Part shown: piece after piece, positions 16,582-25,158 of the stretch
Numbering within the stretch: position 1 is the first letter of the stretch
Layout of the letters: each line of letters opens with the position of its first letter
DNA from: Erysipelotrichales bacterium
GTDB taxonomy: Bacteria; Bacillota_I; Bacilli_A; Erysipelotrichales; Erysipelotrichaceae
Direction of reading: 5' to 3'
Assembly: GCA_910575705.1 (NCBI GenBank)
Contig: CAJTFG010000003.1
Coordinates: 1 to 64,000, forward strand
Length of the DNA: 64,000 bases
Program-made: the position numbers and the translations under genes
Notes under the pieces: model-generated
Database searches by the model: none
Seen by the model: the letters and a program-made list of their open reading frames with translations, nothing else
What the model was told of the DNA's origin: nothing

Positions 16582-18328
16582 ATAACATGCAATGTACGTA
16601 ATACTGCCGGCTCCATGCATCGATCTGATACAGATATGCCAATAACTGTGGACCGCTCATCAGCTGACCATACCATGGCAACGGAAAGCTCTCTCCTTTG
16701 GAATCCAACAATTCCTTCCATTTATCATCATCCAACAACCGATGCAAAATGCTCGAATCATCCTCGTAAACCTTTCTAAGCTTCTCACATATGAGTTCTG
16801 TATACTGCGGATTATGCGTTTTGGGGAACGGATTTTTCTTACGATGAGCAATATCAGCCGGTAATTCACTTTCAAATGCCTTTCTGAGGATCCCTTTTTC
16901 TTCTTTTCCGTAAAATTTAAGATCCCACGGTATATTGTAGACATAATCCAAAATACGAACATCCGCAAACGGAGCGCGTATATTCATGCCAGCACCTTCT
17001 CCCATACGCACCTGACGCGTTACCAGCGTTTGCATAAACCAATGCAGACAAAGCATAGTATGCATGCGGGCACGTCGATCATCTTCATTGTCTTCTTCTA
17101 AAAACTGCACACTTTGCAATGTCGCACGATATTGTTTCTGGATATATGCCTCAAAATCAATATCCTGCAAAGACGGATGCAAAATAGAGAGACGCTCTTT
17201 GATCGAGCGCAGCCATGGGAATGTATCAAGATCCTTCAGTTCTTCTTTATAAAACCAAGGATAGCCGCCGAATACTTCATCCGAACATTCTCCCGACAAA
17301 ATGACATCCTGTCCCTGCTCCTTTATCTTTCTGCACAGCCAAAGCAAAGAAGCATCTACATCTGCCATACCAGGCATTTCCCGATAATAGACTGCATCAT
17401 CCAATGTATCTACCAATTCCTGCTGCTGTATGGTAAACATCTGATGCAGCGAACCGGTCCTATCGACCATTTCCTTTATATAATCATTATCCAGAGATAC
17501 CTGATACATATTTCCTACGAAACTCTGCGCATTTCCTTCATAATCCAAGGAATACGTATGAAATTGATCCTTTGCACGGCTGCATTCCTGAACGATGATA
17601 CTGCTGTCCAAGCCACCGGATAAAAAACTGGCATTACAGCCTTCACTCTGTCTTCGTACCGCATCTTGAACGAGGGAACGGACTTTCATAATCGTATCTT
17701 CCGGATCATCAAAATGCGGTTTGCTGATCGGTTCGTAATACTTGCGTATATGAATATTATCATTCTTAATGATCATGTAATGCCCCATTGGCAATGCATA
17801 TATGCCTTTCAACAATGTCTGATTTTCCGATATGCTCGGTCCGAAAGCAAACATCTCCTGTACATTCATGAGATCCATCTCCGCTTTCACATCCCCATGC
17901 TTCAATAACAATCCCATCTCATTTGCAACCGACAATCCTCTGTGATGCCTCCTCGCATAATAAATCGGTTTCAATCCCATAGGATCTTTCGCAACGAATA
18001 TTTCGTTTCCGTCATCGATCATCAAAGAAAAAGCACCATTAAAGCGCAACAGACATCCGTGTCCCCATACACAATACGCACAAAGCATCAGTTCTTCCAA
18101 ACCGGCTTTCTTTACATCTTCGCCATATGCACACAGTGCTTTGCGCAGCTCTTTTACATTATAAAGCTCTCCATCGACACATACATCATAACGTCGATCT
18201 TTGCGACATACTTCTTTAAATCCCGAATATACCTTATTTTTATGACGATAGCCGCCTTCTAAATGACAGCGAATCGCTTCCAGTTCTTCATCACTGGCAT
18301 GATACATAACACTTAAAAATTTTTTCAT
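16580..18328 (-). CDS. asparagine synthetase B homologue without the catalytic cysteine
   Basis: This 582-residue protein has the two-domain layout of glutamine-dependent asparagine synthetases. The C-terminal synthetase domain is well kept, with the PP-loop SGGLDSS at residues 237-243 and GECSDEVFGGYPW further on. The N-terminal Ntn-glutaminase domain starts MKKFLSV instead of MCGI and lacks the RGPD motif, so the nucleophile Cys is absent. The start is fixed by GGGAGG 6 bases upstream and no in-frame extension offers a Cys. It may use free ammonia, adenylate another acid, or form another amide or lactam. asnA is also present in the window at 62101. Confidence 0.85.
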   Translation of the reverse strand: MKKFLSVMYHASDEELEAIRCHLEGGYRHKNKVYSGFKEVCRKDRRYDVCVDGELYNVKELRKALCAYGEDVKKAGLEELMLCAYCVWGHGCLLRFNGAFSLMIDDGNEIFVAKDPMGLKPIYYARRHHRGLSVANEMGLLLKHGDVKAEMDLMNVQEMFAFGPSISENQTLLKGIYALPMGHYMIIKNDNIHIRKYYEPISKPHFDDPEDTIMKVRSLVQDAVRRQSEGCNASFLSGGLDSSIIVQECSRAKDQFHTYSLDYEGNAQSFVGNMYQVSLDNDYIKEMVDRTGSLHQMFTIQQQELVDTLDDAVYYREMPGMADVDASLLWLCRKIKEQGQDVILSGECSDEVFGGYPWFYKEELKDLDTFPWLRSIKERLSILHPSLQDIDFEAYIQKQYRATLQSVQFLEEDNEDDRRARMHTMLCLHWFMQTLVTRQVRMGEGAGMNIRAPFADVRILDYVYNIPWDLKFYGKEEKGILRKAFESELPADIAHRKKNPFPKTHNPQYTELICEKLRKVYEDDSSILHRLLDDDKWKELLDSKGESFPLPWYGQLMSGPQLLAYLYQIDAWSRQYYVHCML

Positions 18329-18380
18329 ACATTGCCTCCCGTATCAGTATATGCAAAGTGGCAAGGTATTTGACTATTTT

Positions 18381-18860
18381 TTACTTCAGCAGCAAAACGA
18401 GATAGACGCCAAGAGACAAAAAAGGGATAAAAGGGAGTTCTTTTCCCTTACCTGCTGCTTTCAAACTATATAGCAAAGCAAAAAGACAGGCATATAAGAG
18501 GCATCGTACACTATGATACAGACCTAAAAAAGAACCTGTTAAAAATAAAAAGCGAATATCGGCACCACCGATAGCCTTTCCGTTTGTGATCCTATACAAA
18601 CCATACAAGATACTGCTGATAAACAAGGAACCGGATAATACAGCTGTAAAAGGCAACCGCTCCTCTCTGCACAGCAATAAAGAAATAAACGCCAATGCTA
18701 TCATATGCTTATCCGATATTTGAAGAAAGCGGATATCTTCCATCGACTGCAAAAATAAAACAAGAAAAAGACACGCATATAAAGCCGAACTTTGGGGATG
18801 GATCCCATAATACAAAAATGTCAGTATCGTATATATGAAAGCGAGAGCTATCCTTTTCAC
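18381..18860 (-). CDS. small A24 prepilin peptidase (ComC-like)
   Basis: This 159-residue protein of about six helices has the aspartyl pair of type 4 prepilin peptidases: D42 in SMEDIRFLQISD and D101 in GKAIGGADIRF. These enzymes cut the leader of type IV pilins and competence pseudopilins. It lacks the N-terminal methylase zinc domain of larger PilD proteins, as in minimal Gram-positive forms. Its ATG overlaps the stop of the comK-like gene by four bases. Linkage to a ComK-like regulator suggests a DNA-uptake role. Confidence 0.8.
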   Translation of the reverse strand: MKRIALAFIYTILTFLYYGIHPQSSALYACLFLVLFLQSMEDIRFLQISDKHMIALAFISLLLCREERLPFTAVLSGSLFISSILYGLYRITNGKAIGGADIRFLFLTGSFLGLYHSVRCLLYACLFALLYSLKAAGKGKELPFIPFLSLGVYLVLLLK

Positions 18861-19312
18861 GATATCTCCTCTATCCTTTGATACTGCTTTACATAGTCTC
18901 CTACCGTATCACGTTCAAGAACTTCATTGTATAAAGCACAACGCCGTAACTGACGCATCAGGCTTCTGACTTCGCAGTACAGCAAAAGTTCCCTTCCATT
19001 GCAAAATACGATTTTATGCTGTCCTTTCCCCTTATAAACATTTTGAATCAAACGATAGTTCAGCCACCAATAGCCATCCTCACCATTCAGTATCGGAAAA
19101 AATAAATCTTTCGTCTTATCACTGATGAGGATCGGCACCATCTGTACGATCATCAAACGATCTGAAACAGCTCTTTTTCTTCCTTCCATAGTAGAACCAT
19201 ACAGCATGCATAAATCCTCTAATATGTGCTTGGGCTGCTTTCTGGAACGGAACACACCATATTCATCTATGATAAACGTATGCATCTGTTTAGAATATAT
19301 GTAGAGAATCAT
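18857..19312 (-). CDS. ComK-like competence transcription factor
   Basis: This 151-residue soluble protein resembles the core of Bacillus ComK: a DLCMLYGSTMEGRK segment (residues about 33-46) matching CRFFGSSYAGRK, followed by VPILIS, a FFPILN turn and a W-containing strand. It is shorter than the roughly 190 residues of B. subtilis ComK and lacks the C-terminal tail that the MecA/ClpCP system recognises there. The ATG at 19312 has GGGGGAGG 5 bases upstream. It is co-transcribed with the prepilin peptidase. The comparison is from memory of the family, not from a search. Confidence 0.7.
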   Translation of the reverse strand: MILYIYSKQMHTFIIDEYGVFRSRKQPKHILEDLCMLYGSTMEGRKRAVSDRLMIVQMVPILISDKTKDLFFPILNGEDGYWWLNYRLIQNVYKGKGQHKIVFCNGRELLLYCEVRSLMRQLRRCALYNEVLERDTVGDYVKQYQRIEEIS

Positions 19313-19362
19313 AACCGCCTCCCCCAACAGTAAATCAAAAGAAAAATAAAATATCCATAAAA

Positions 19363-19391
19363 TAAAAAAAGGATGCGATTTCACGCATCCA
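19363..19391 (-). terminator. terminator of the CorC-like/RidA operon
   Basis: GGATGCG and CGCATCC form a 7-bp stem with a 6-base loop, followed on the minus strand by seven T. Confidence 0.75.
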
Positions 19392-19400
19392 AATTACGAA

Positions 19401-19880
19401 TTATTCACATCCGCCGCATTCACAGCCATCATCGCCGCCACATCCGGAACATCCGCCGCAGCCTTCCTGCTGCGCTTTCAGCTGTGCTTCATAGATCAAC
19501 GTATCAATGACAATACACTCAATCTCCACCTTTACATCTTTTGGCAGACGAGCTACCTGTACACAGCTTCGAGCGGGATACGGCTCCTGCAAATACGAAC
19601 CGTATACCTTATTTAAAGCATCGAAATCACTTAGATCCTGCATAAAGATCGTTGTCTTTACGATATGACGGAAGCCCAGTCCCATCTCGCCTAAAACCGC
19701 TTCGATATTCTGCATAACCTGATGCGTCTGTTCCTCGATCGTCGTTCCTTCTATCGCATTGGTTTTCGGATTCAACGGAATCTGTCCGGACAAGTATACA
19801 AAATCTCCTAATTTTACTGCTGGTGAGTATGGACCGAGCGCTTTCGGTGCATTCTCAGGTTTAATTGCTTTTACAAACAT
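19401..19880 (-). CDS. RidA family deaminase with Cys/Gly-rich tail
   Basis: Residues 1-126 are a complete RidA (YjgF/UK114) domain, including SGQIPL near residue 31, R104 of ARSCVQV and E119/E121. RidA hydrolyses reactive enamine/imine intermediates such as 2-aminoacrylate. The protein continues for about 33 residues: a short helix and then a glycine-rich tail with six cysteines (141, 144, 147, 153, 155, 158). This is unlike ordinary RidA proteins of about 125 residues. The tail could bind metal or become thiol-modified. AGGAGG precedes the start. It lies 11 bases downstream of the CorC-like gene in one operon. Confidence 0.9.
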   Translation of the reverse strand: MFVKAIKPENAPKALGPYSPAVKLGDFVYLSGQIPLNPKTNAIEGTTIEEQTHQVMQNIEAVLGEMGLGFRHIVKTTIFMQDLSDFDALNKVYGSYLQEPYPARSCVQVARLPKDVKVEIECIVIDTLIYEAQLKAQQEGCGGCSGCGGDDGCECGGCE

Positions 19881-19891
19881 AACATTTCCTC

Positions 19892-21166
19892 CTAATCTAG
19901 ATCATCATCTGCAAGCGACAAGATCTGCAATTCGATCTTGCTTGCCATCCCATCTTTTACATCCAGAACTTTCAGCAAAAAGTTCTCAAATTCTATTTCT
20001 CGGTTTTTGCGAACCTTGCGATGGTTATTTAATTCATAAATCCAAGCGCTGAATGTGCGCGCTTTTGTATCGGGGGCATCCTGATCATCGACATAAGTAT
20101 CGAAAAAATCAATAAGGGACACCTTACCATCTACCTCAAAGGTATGATGGCCGATTTCTACAACATGATTCGGAAGCGGATCATATTCGTCATAAATTTC
20201 TCCGACGAGCTCCTCCAATATATCCTCAAGCGTCACAATTCCCACATATACATGTGAATTATTGCTTTCCGTGACGATCGCCATATGCTCACGGGATTTT
20301 TGAATATCTTCCAATACCTGAGGCAGCTTCTTGCGCTGCGATACAAATACTGGAGGCTGCATAAGTTCCGATATAACGATATCTTCTTTTTTCAGTAATG
20401 TATCCAATACATCCCTGACTCTGAGAATACCGACAACCTCCGTTGTCTCGTAAGATAATACCGGAAGCCTTGACAGCTTATGCTGATCCAATGTTTTCCG
20501 CAGCTGATCATAAGTCGCATTGTCATACAGGAAAACAACGTGATCACGTGGAACCATGATCTCCCGTATCGTCTTATCATCAAATTCGATAACACTCTCG
20601 ATCAGTTCTCGCTCATCCTGTTCAAGAACACCTTCCTGCTCGATGGTAGAAACAATTTCCAACAACTCATCTTCCGTAGCCGTAACATTTTCAATCTCCA
20701 ATTTTTTTTGCCAATATTCTTCCATTTTTTCCACAAATAGAGTGATTGGACGAAACAGGATGACCAGAAAATGGATTACCCGAGCCGAAAACAAAGCAAA
20801 ACTCTCCGCTCTGGCTTTCGCCATGATCTTCGGTATGACCTCGCCGAACACGAGGATCAAAACGGTCATCACACCTGTGGCAACCGCAATTCCTGCTCCG
20901 CCAAAAAGGCCGGTAAACAAACTCGTCGCAAGAGATGTCGCCAATATGTTTACGATGTTATTGCCAATCAAGATCGTCGTAATAACGGCTGTAAATTTCT
21001 TTGAATTATTGAATGCTGTTTTTGCTTTCTTATTTCCATTTTTCGCCATCTGCTTGATGCGGATCATATTCAGAGAAGAATATGCCGTTTCCGTAGATGA
21101 AAAAAAAGCAGATAGAACTATCAAAACTACCAAAGTCAATAAAAGGCCTATTTCCGAACCATCCAA
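19892..21166 (-). CDS. CorC/CNNM-type membrane protein with CBS domains
   Basis: This 424-residue protein has an N-terminal DUF21 membrane domain (residues 1-190, opening with SAFFSSTETAYSSLN), a CBS pair (about 200-325) and a C-terminal CorC/HlyC domain. Bacterial relatives are implicated in magnesium export or homeostasis; the hemolysin name is historical. The start codon is TTG at 21166, set by GGGAG 9 bases upstream; the nearby ATG is in another frame. A 48-residue membrane protein gene ends 3 bases upstream and ridA follows. They appear to form one operon. Confidence 0.9.
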   Translation of the reverse strand: MDGSEIGLLLTLVVLIVLSAFFSSTETAYSSLNMIRIKQMAKNGNKKAKTAFNNSKKFTAVITTILIGNNIVNILATSLATSLFTGLFGGAGIAVATGVMTVLILVFGEVIPKIMAKARAESFALFSARVIHFLVILFRPITLFVEKMEEYWQKKLEIENVTATEDELLEIVSTIEQEGVLEQDERELIESVIEFDDKTIREIMVPRDHVVFLYDNATYDQLRKTLDQHKLSRLPVLSYETTEVVGILRVRDVLDTLLKKEDIVISELMQPPVFVSQRKKLPQVLEDIQKSREHMAIVTESNNSHVYVGIVTLEDILEELVGEIYDEYDPLPNHVVEIGHHTFEVDGKVSLIDFFDTYVDDQDAPDTKARTFSAWIYELNNHRKVRKNREIEFENFLLKVLDVKDGMASKIELQILSLADDDLD

Positions 21167-21169
21167 GTA

Positions 21170-21316
21170 TTACCACTCCCTATAATATTTTTCGCTGTTA
21201 GCCAATATCTTCGCTTTCCGTCTCTTCATAAAACTGCGGACGGCCGAGCCCAGCAGCGTCAGAGGAAACATCATCATGATGACAATAGATATATAATCGC
21301 TGATCGTTTCCAACAT
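21170..21316 (-). CDS. 48-residue small membrane protein ahead of the CorC-like gene
   Basis: The ATG at 21316 has a GAGGTGA ribosome site 5 bases upstream. The product has one predicted transmembrane helix (ISIVIMMMFPLTLLG) and a basic tail (KRRKAK). Its stop codon lies 3 bases before the TTG start of the CorC-like gene, whose ribosome site is inside this frame, so the pair is coupled. The family is not recognised. It may be a small regulatory subunit of the transporter. Confidence 0.7.
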   Translation of the reverse strand: MLETISDYISIVIMMMFPLTLLGSAVRSFMKRRKAKILANSEKYYREW

Positions 21317-21334
21317 GCCGCTCACCTCGTATCT

Positions 21335-21362
21335 ATTATAACCTAATAAAAAAATATTTCAA
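21335..21362 (-). promoter_or_regulatory. promoter of the CorC-like/RidA operon
   Basis: On the minus strand TTGAAA (21357-21362) and TATAAT (21335-21340) are separated by 16 bases. Confidence 0.6.
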
Positions 21363-21475
21363 TTGCAAAACATCGATTGACCGGAAACGAAAAAAGAGAA
21401 ATTTCCAAATACAGGCAAGATTTTAGTACATAATTTTACATCATCCGGCAACAATAGTATCAGGAGGTAATGAAT

Positions 21476-21715
21476 ATGAAAAAAGATGCAAAAAAAGATC
21501 GCTTCGTAGCGGCTCGTAAGAATTCTGACGGAACTTTGAAAGAGTTCAAGACAAAATCAGGAAAAGTGTATGATTACGAACAGGCTTTAGAAGCAGTAGA
21601 AGCAGGATTGATTGAAAACGCATTGCCATTTACCGGCCGTGACGGCGCACGTCATATCCGCGGTAAGAATGACGGTGATGAAAGCACCAATCTGAAGAAT
21701 CTGAAAAGCTTCTAG
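21476..21715 (+). CDS. small DUF3892-like protein
   Basis: This 79-residue basic protein resembles the DUF3892 family: an N-terminal RFVAARKNSDGTLKEFK region followed by the YDYEQALEAVEAGLIEN helix and a conserved GRDG turn. The function is unknown. The second ATG (21476) is chosen because it stands 8 bases from AGGAGG; the first ATG at 21470 is only 2 bases away. It is monocistronic with a strong terminator. Confidence 0.82.
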   Translation: MKKDAKKDRFVAARKNSDGTLKEFKTKSGKVYDYEQALEAVEAGLIENALPFTGRDGARHIRGKNDGDESTNLKNLKSF

Positions 21716-21723
21716 CAATACAA

Positions 21724-21750
21724 AACATACGAGCAATCGTATGTTTTTTT
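21724..21750. terminator. bidirectional terminator
   Basis: ACATACGA and TCGTATGT form an 8-bp stem with a 4-base loop, followed by seven T on the plus strand. It lies between convergent genes. Confidence 0.8.
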
Positions 21751-22336
21751 ATATTTCCTTCTCGGTTATCTCAACTGCATCAAACAGCATAGCTTCCCGA
21801 TATTCTTTTATCACTTGTATAAGATATGCAAAGCAAAGAAAAAAAAGCAATGTCTGCTCTATGGATATCAGCCATCCCATCGCACATACGTAGCCGATCA
21901 GCTCTTGGATCGAAACAGATCGCGCCGCATATGCCGATATAACTATGAGGAGGATCAGCTGAAATAGAAGTACATAAAAGAACACACGGTATTTCTTATA
22001 CACAGAGCGATATATATCTGCGATATGAAGCAAAACCACGGCTATGAGAAATAAGACATTTTCCATCCGCAACGCCCTTACGGCATTTACCGCCATAGAA
22101 AGGACAGTTCCCGAGGGCTGCGACATACCCAGCAATATCAAACGGGAACCATAGGAACGTTCTATGGCCGGTTTACCGAGCACCGCAAACAATTCCTCAT
22201 AACTGTCGATGGATATGAGGATCCTTGCCGTCTGCAAATAAGTAAACATGATCCAGCATACCAGCAGCAAATAAAGAAGTCGAAAAAGACAGCCTCGCTT
22301 CGCTCTCGTATCCATAAAGCGATCCAGCTTGATCAT
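21749..22336 (-). CDS. hypothetical four-helix membrane protein
   Basis: This 195-residue protein has four to five hydrophobic helices and short loops. No family is recognised. Its ATG overlaps the TGA of trmL (ATGA), so it is the last member of the radical-SAM/rdgB/trmL operon and translationally coupled. Longer upstream starts would lie inside trmL. The nearby housekeeping genes give no hint of its role. Confidence 0.7.
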   Translation of the reverse strand: MIKLDRFMDTRAKRGCLFRLLYLLLVCWIMFTYLQTARILISIDSYEELFAVLGKPAIERSYGSRLILLGMSQPSGTVLSMAVNAVRALRMENVLFLIAVVLLHIADIYRSVYKKYRVFFYVLLFQLILLIVISAYAARSVSIQELIGYVCAMGWLISIEQTLLFFLCFAYLIQVIKEYREAMLFDAVEITEKEI

Positions 22337-22842
22337 CGGCACAGCCAGTCTTCCCCCTTGATGCATTCCACGGCAGACAACCCTGCATAATCCAGCTGAC
22401 GAAGGACTTCGTAAACAATGATAGCCGCACAGTTGCTGAGATTCAAACTGCGGGCCTGCGGCACCATGGGAAGACGCATACAATGATCAAGATGTCCGGC
22501 GAGAATCTCTTTGGGAATACCCGTGCTTTCCTTTCCTAAAATCAGATATATATCCCCGCTGCAAGAAGCAAAATCAAAAGCAGAAGGCGCTTTTTTCCCA
22601 TACCTCGTCATATAAAAATAATGTTCGCTCGGGTTCTTTTCAACAAACGCTTCCCAATTCTCATGTATCTCATAATGCAAGTCCTGAATATAATCCATCC
22701 CCGCACGACGCAGATGATGCTCATCCATATAAAAACCCAAGGGCTGGATAAGATGGAGTTTGGTATTGGTAGCCATACACGTACGCATGATATTTCCCGT
22801 ATTCTGCGGTATCTCCGGTTCATATAAAACTACATGTAGCAT
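22333..22842 (-). CDS. trmL: tRNA (cytidine/uridine-34-2'-O)-methyltransferase TrmL
   Basis: This 169-residue SPOUT methyltransferase shows all three family motifs: EIPQNTGNIMRTC near residue 10, LGKESTGIP near 100, and SLNLSNCAAIIVYE near 135 forming the SAM-binding trefoil knot. TrmL methylates the wobble ribose of tRNA-Leu species. It overlaps the end of rdgB by 13 bases. Confidence 0.95.
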   Translation of the reverse strand: MLHVVLYEPEIPQNTGNIMRTCMATNTKLHLIQPLGFYMDEHHLRRAGMDYIQDLHYEIHENWEAFVEKNPSEHYFYMTRYGKKAPSAFDFASCSGDIYLILGKESTGIPKEILAGHLDHCMRLPMVPQARSLNLSNCAAIIVYEVLRQLDYAGLSAVECIKGEDWLCR

Positions 22843-23426
22843 GATGGATCCTCCATATACGCCAACAGCTTTGCCAATGCAAGACCACGATGCGATACTT
22901 TGTTTTTTTGTTCTTCCTCCACTTCACCAAGCGTTCTTCCAAAAGGTTCATAAAAGAAAATAGGATCATAGCCAAACCCATTATGACCGGCTGCCTGAAA
23001 GGCAACAGTTCCTTCCATAACACCCTCAAACACATGGATAGAACCGTCTTCCTTTGCATAAGCGATCGCACATACATACTGACAACGGCGGTCTTTCGCC
23101 TGTTTCAATTCATCAAGAATATACTGATTTTTATATTCATACGAGGTATCCTTTCCTAAAAAGCGGGCGGAATAAACACCCGGAGCTCCATGCAGATGGT
23201 TGATGGAAAGCCCGCTGTCATCACTGATCACCGGCATATGAAGGATATCAAACACCGTTTTTGCCTTTATCCGTGCATTTTCCGCAAACGTCTTCCCATC
23301 TTCTTCAATATCAATCGGCTCTTTTACATCCAGTAAACTTAGCACCTCGTAGCCAAGCGGCTCCAGCATCTGTTTAAATTCTTTTATCTTTCCCACATTC
23401 GTTGTCGCAATCATCATTTTTTTCAT
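22830..23426 (-). CDS. rdgB: XTP/dITP diphosphatase, RdgB/HAM1 family
   Basis: This enzyme removes non-canonical purine nucleotides (dITP, XTP) from the pool. The 198-residue protein has the N-terminal TTNVGKIKEF motif, the DDSGL loop, APGVYSARF and the C-terminal SHRGLALAK. I take the second ATG of ATGATG (23426), 8 bases after AAGGAG; it overlaps the TGA of the upstream radical-SAM gene. It lies in an operon with trmL. Confidence 0.95.
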   Translation of the reverse strand: MKKMMIATTNVGKIKEFKQMLEPLGYEVLSLLDVKEPIDIEEDGKTFAENARIKAKTVFDILHMPVISDDSGLSINHLHGAPGVYSARFLGKDTSYEYKNQYILDELKQAKDRRCQYVCAIAYAKEDGSIHVFEGVMEGTVAFQAAGHNGFGYDPIFFYEPFGRTLGEVEEEQKNKVSHRGLALAKLLAYMEDPSCYM

Positions 23427-25093
23427 CATTCCAACTCCTTTATCTTTGCGCATGCCGCATCTATAAAATATCGCTTAGGCATCGTTTTATCATTCTGAAA
23501 AACGATGACCTGATACCCGCATTCTCCTTCAAAATACCCTATATCCACAACACCGTAATGATACAAAATACCGCTTTCTTCCCTTCCCTGCTCGATCATA
23601 AACTGAAAAACCGCCTTGCGCTCCTCCATGCTCACTTCTTTCCACAAACGCTGCGGACGCTGTCGGTAACGCGTATAATAGTCCATCGTCAGCATACACT
23701 TTGCCGTATATTTTACATCAACGGGCAAAACCTCCAAAAACAAATAATACAACTGCGCGGCAGAATACGGATGCGGCAAACGCCTCATACGCTCTCCTAG
23801 CGCAACAAATAAATCAAAAGGACTTGAAAACCATCCACGGCGCAGTACTTCTTCTATACTTCTTCGAAATCTTCCGCTGTTATATAATTTCTCACACGCG
23901 GCAGCTGCTCCTTCTATGCGCTGCATTTCCTCTTCACAAAGCCACTTTGTCTTATAAACCGCATAAGGCGCTCGTTTTTCTTCCCGCAATCCATACTCTT
24001 CCCGCCGCTTCCACAGTTCGGTCCCTTTCAGCAGCTTTAATATCCCTAACTGAATCTCTTTCACATGATACGCAAACAGCGTATCAAAAGACATGCGGAA
24101 CCTCTCATATCCTTCATACGGAAGACCGGCGATCAGATCCACATGCATCGTGACACCGGCATTGCGCAAAGCAAAAATCACTTCTCGTAACCTTGTATTG
24201 TTCTGAATCCGTCTAACTGCATGCAGCGTCTGCGTATGAAAAGACTGTACGCCGATCTCTAAACGAAAACGCTTCTTATCCGCTTCTTTACAAAAGAAAT
24301 GAAGTAAATCATCCGATAATGTCTCCGCCACAATTTCAAACTGAAAAATCTGCCGCACACAATGCGCATTCATATAACGAGCGATCTTTAACGCTCTTTT
24401 AGGGTCTGCATTAAAGGTACGATCCAGCAATTTAACTTGACGTACTTGTGATCTTGAAAGCTGATCCAAAACAGAAAAGACATATTCATCAGAAAACATG
24501 CGCAGACAGGAGTCAACGGAACTGAGGCAATAGGAACAGCCGTATGGACAGCCGCGGCTTGTTTCCAAATACAAATACCGGTGTTCCATAGAATCCGCAT
24601 CCATCTCCATAAAATAAGGATCCGGCAGCGATTCCAAAAAACTTACATGTACCTTGCGATACGTAAGATTCGGAAATGATCTAGTATAGATACCCTCGAT
24701 CTCACAAGGAACACCGCATACCAGCATCTCGATATACTCCCATATGCTTTGTTCCCCTTCTCCGATGCTTAAAGCATCAATGCCTTGATCTAACAGCTCC
24801 GTAGAAGAAAAAGATACCTCCGGACCGCCGGCGATGATATGAAGATCCGGCTTTCTTTTTTTCAACAGATAAACGAGCTCCTTCATCTGTTCTATATTCC
24901 AAATATAAGTACTAAACGCCATCACATCGATATCCATTTGCAGGATATCATCCGCAACCCGCATAAGATCATCACGGATCGTATATTCCTTCAGGCATAC
25001 GTCATAATGAGCAGGACGCGCCTGATAGATCCATCGCAAAGCCAAATTTTTATGTATGTATTTCGCATTCAGCGTCGTCAATAAAATTTTCAT
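23426..25093 (-). CDS. B12-binding-type radical-SAM protein (DUF4080-like)
   Basis: This 555-residue protein has a Rossmann-like cobalamin-binding-type domain (residues 1-130, LLTTLNAKYIHKNLALRW start) and a radical-SAM core with the cluster motif SRGCPYGCSYC near residue 175. A C-terminal DUF4080-like domain of about 180 residues follows. The biochemical role of the family is unknown. It is the first gene of an operon with rdgB, trmL and a membrane protein. The B12-domain label is by fold and position; no DxHxxG motif is visible, so cobalamin need not be bound. Confidence 0.82.
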   Translation of the reverse strand: MKILLTTLNAKYIHKNLALRWIYQARPAHYDVCLKEYTIRDDLMRVADDILQMDIDVMAFSTYIWNIEQMKELVYLLKKRKPDLHIIAGGPEVSFSSTELLDQGIDALSIGEGEQSIWEYIEMLVCGVPCEIEGIYTRSFPNLTYRKVHVSFLESLPDPYFMEMDADSMEHRYLYLETSRGCPYGCSYCLSSVDSCLRMFSDEYVFSVLDQLSRSQVRQVKLLDRTFNADPKRALKIARYMNAHCVRQIFQFEIVAETLSDDLLHFFCKEADKKRFRLEIGVQSFHTQTLHAVRRIQNNTRLREVIFALRNAGVTMHVDLIAGLPYEGYERFRMSFDTLFAYHVKEIQLGILKLLKGTELWKRREEYGLREEKRAPYAVYKTKWLCEEEMQRIEGAAAACEKLYNSGRFRRSIEEVLRRGWFSSPFDLFVALGERMRRLPHPYSAAQLYYLFLEVLPVDVKYTAKCMLTMDYYTRYRQRPQRLWKEVSMEERKAVFQFMIEQGREESGILYHYGVVDIGYFEGECGYQVIVFQNDKTMPKRYFIDAACAKIKELE

Positions 25094-25158
25094 ATGGAAC
25101 CTCTCGTATTATTTTACCAGAATCCCTTCATTTATGCTATGATGAATGCGGTGATATC

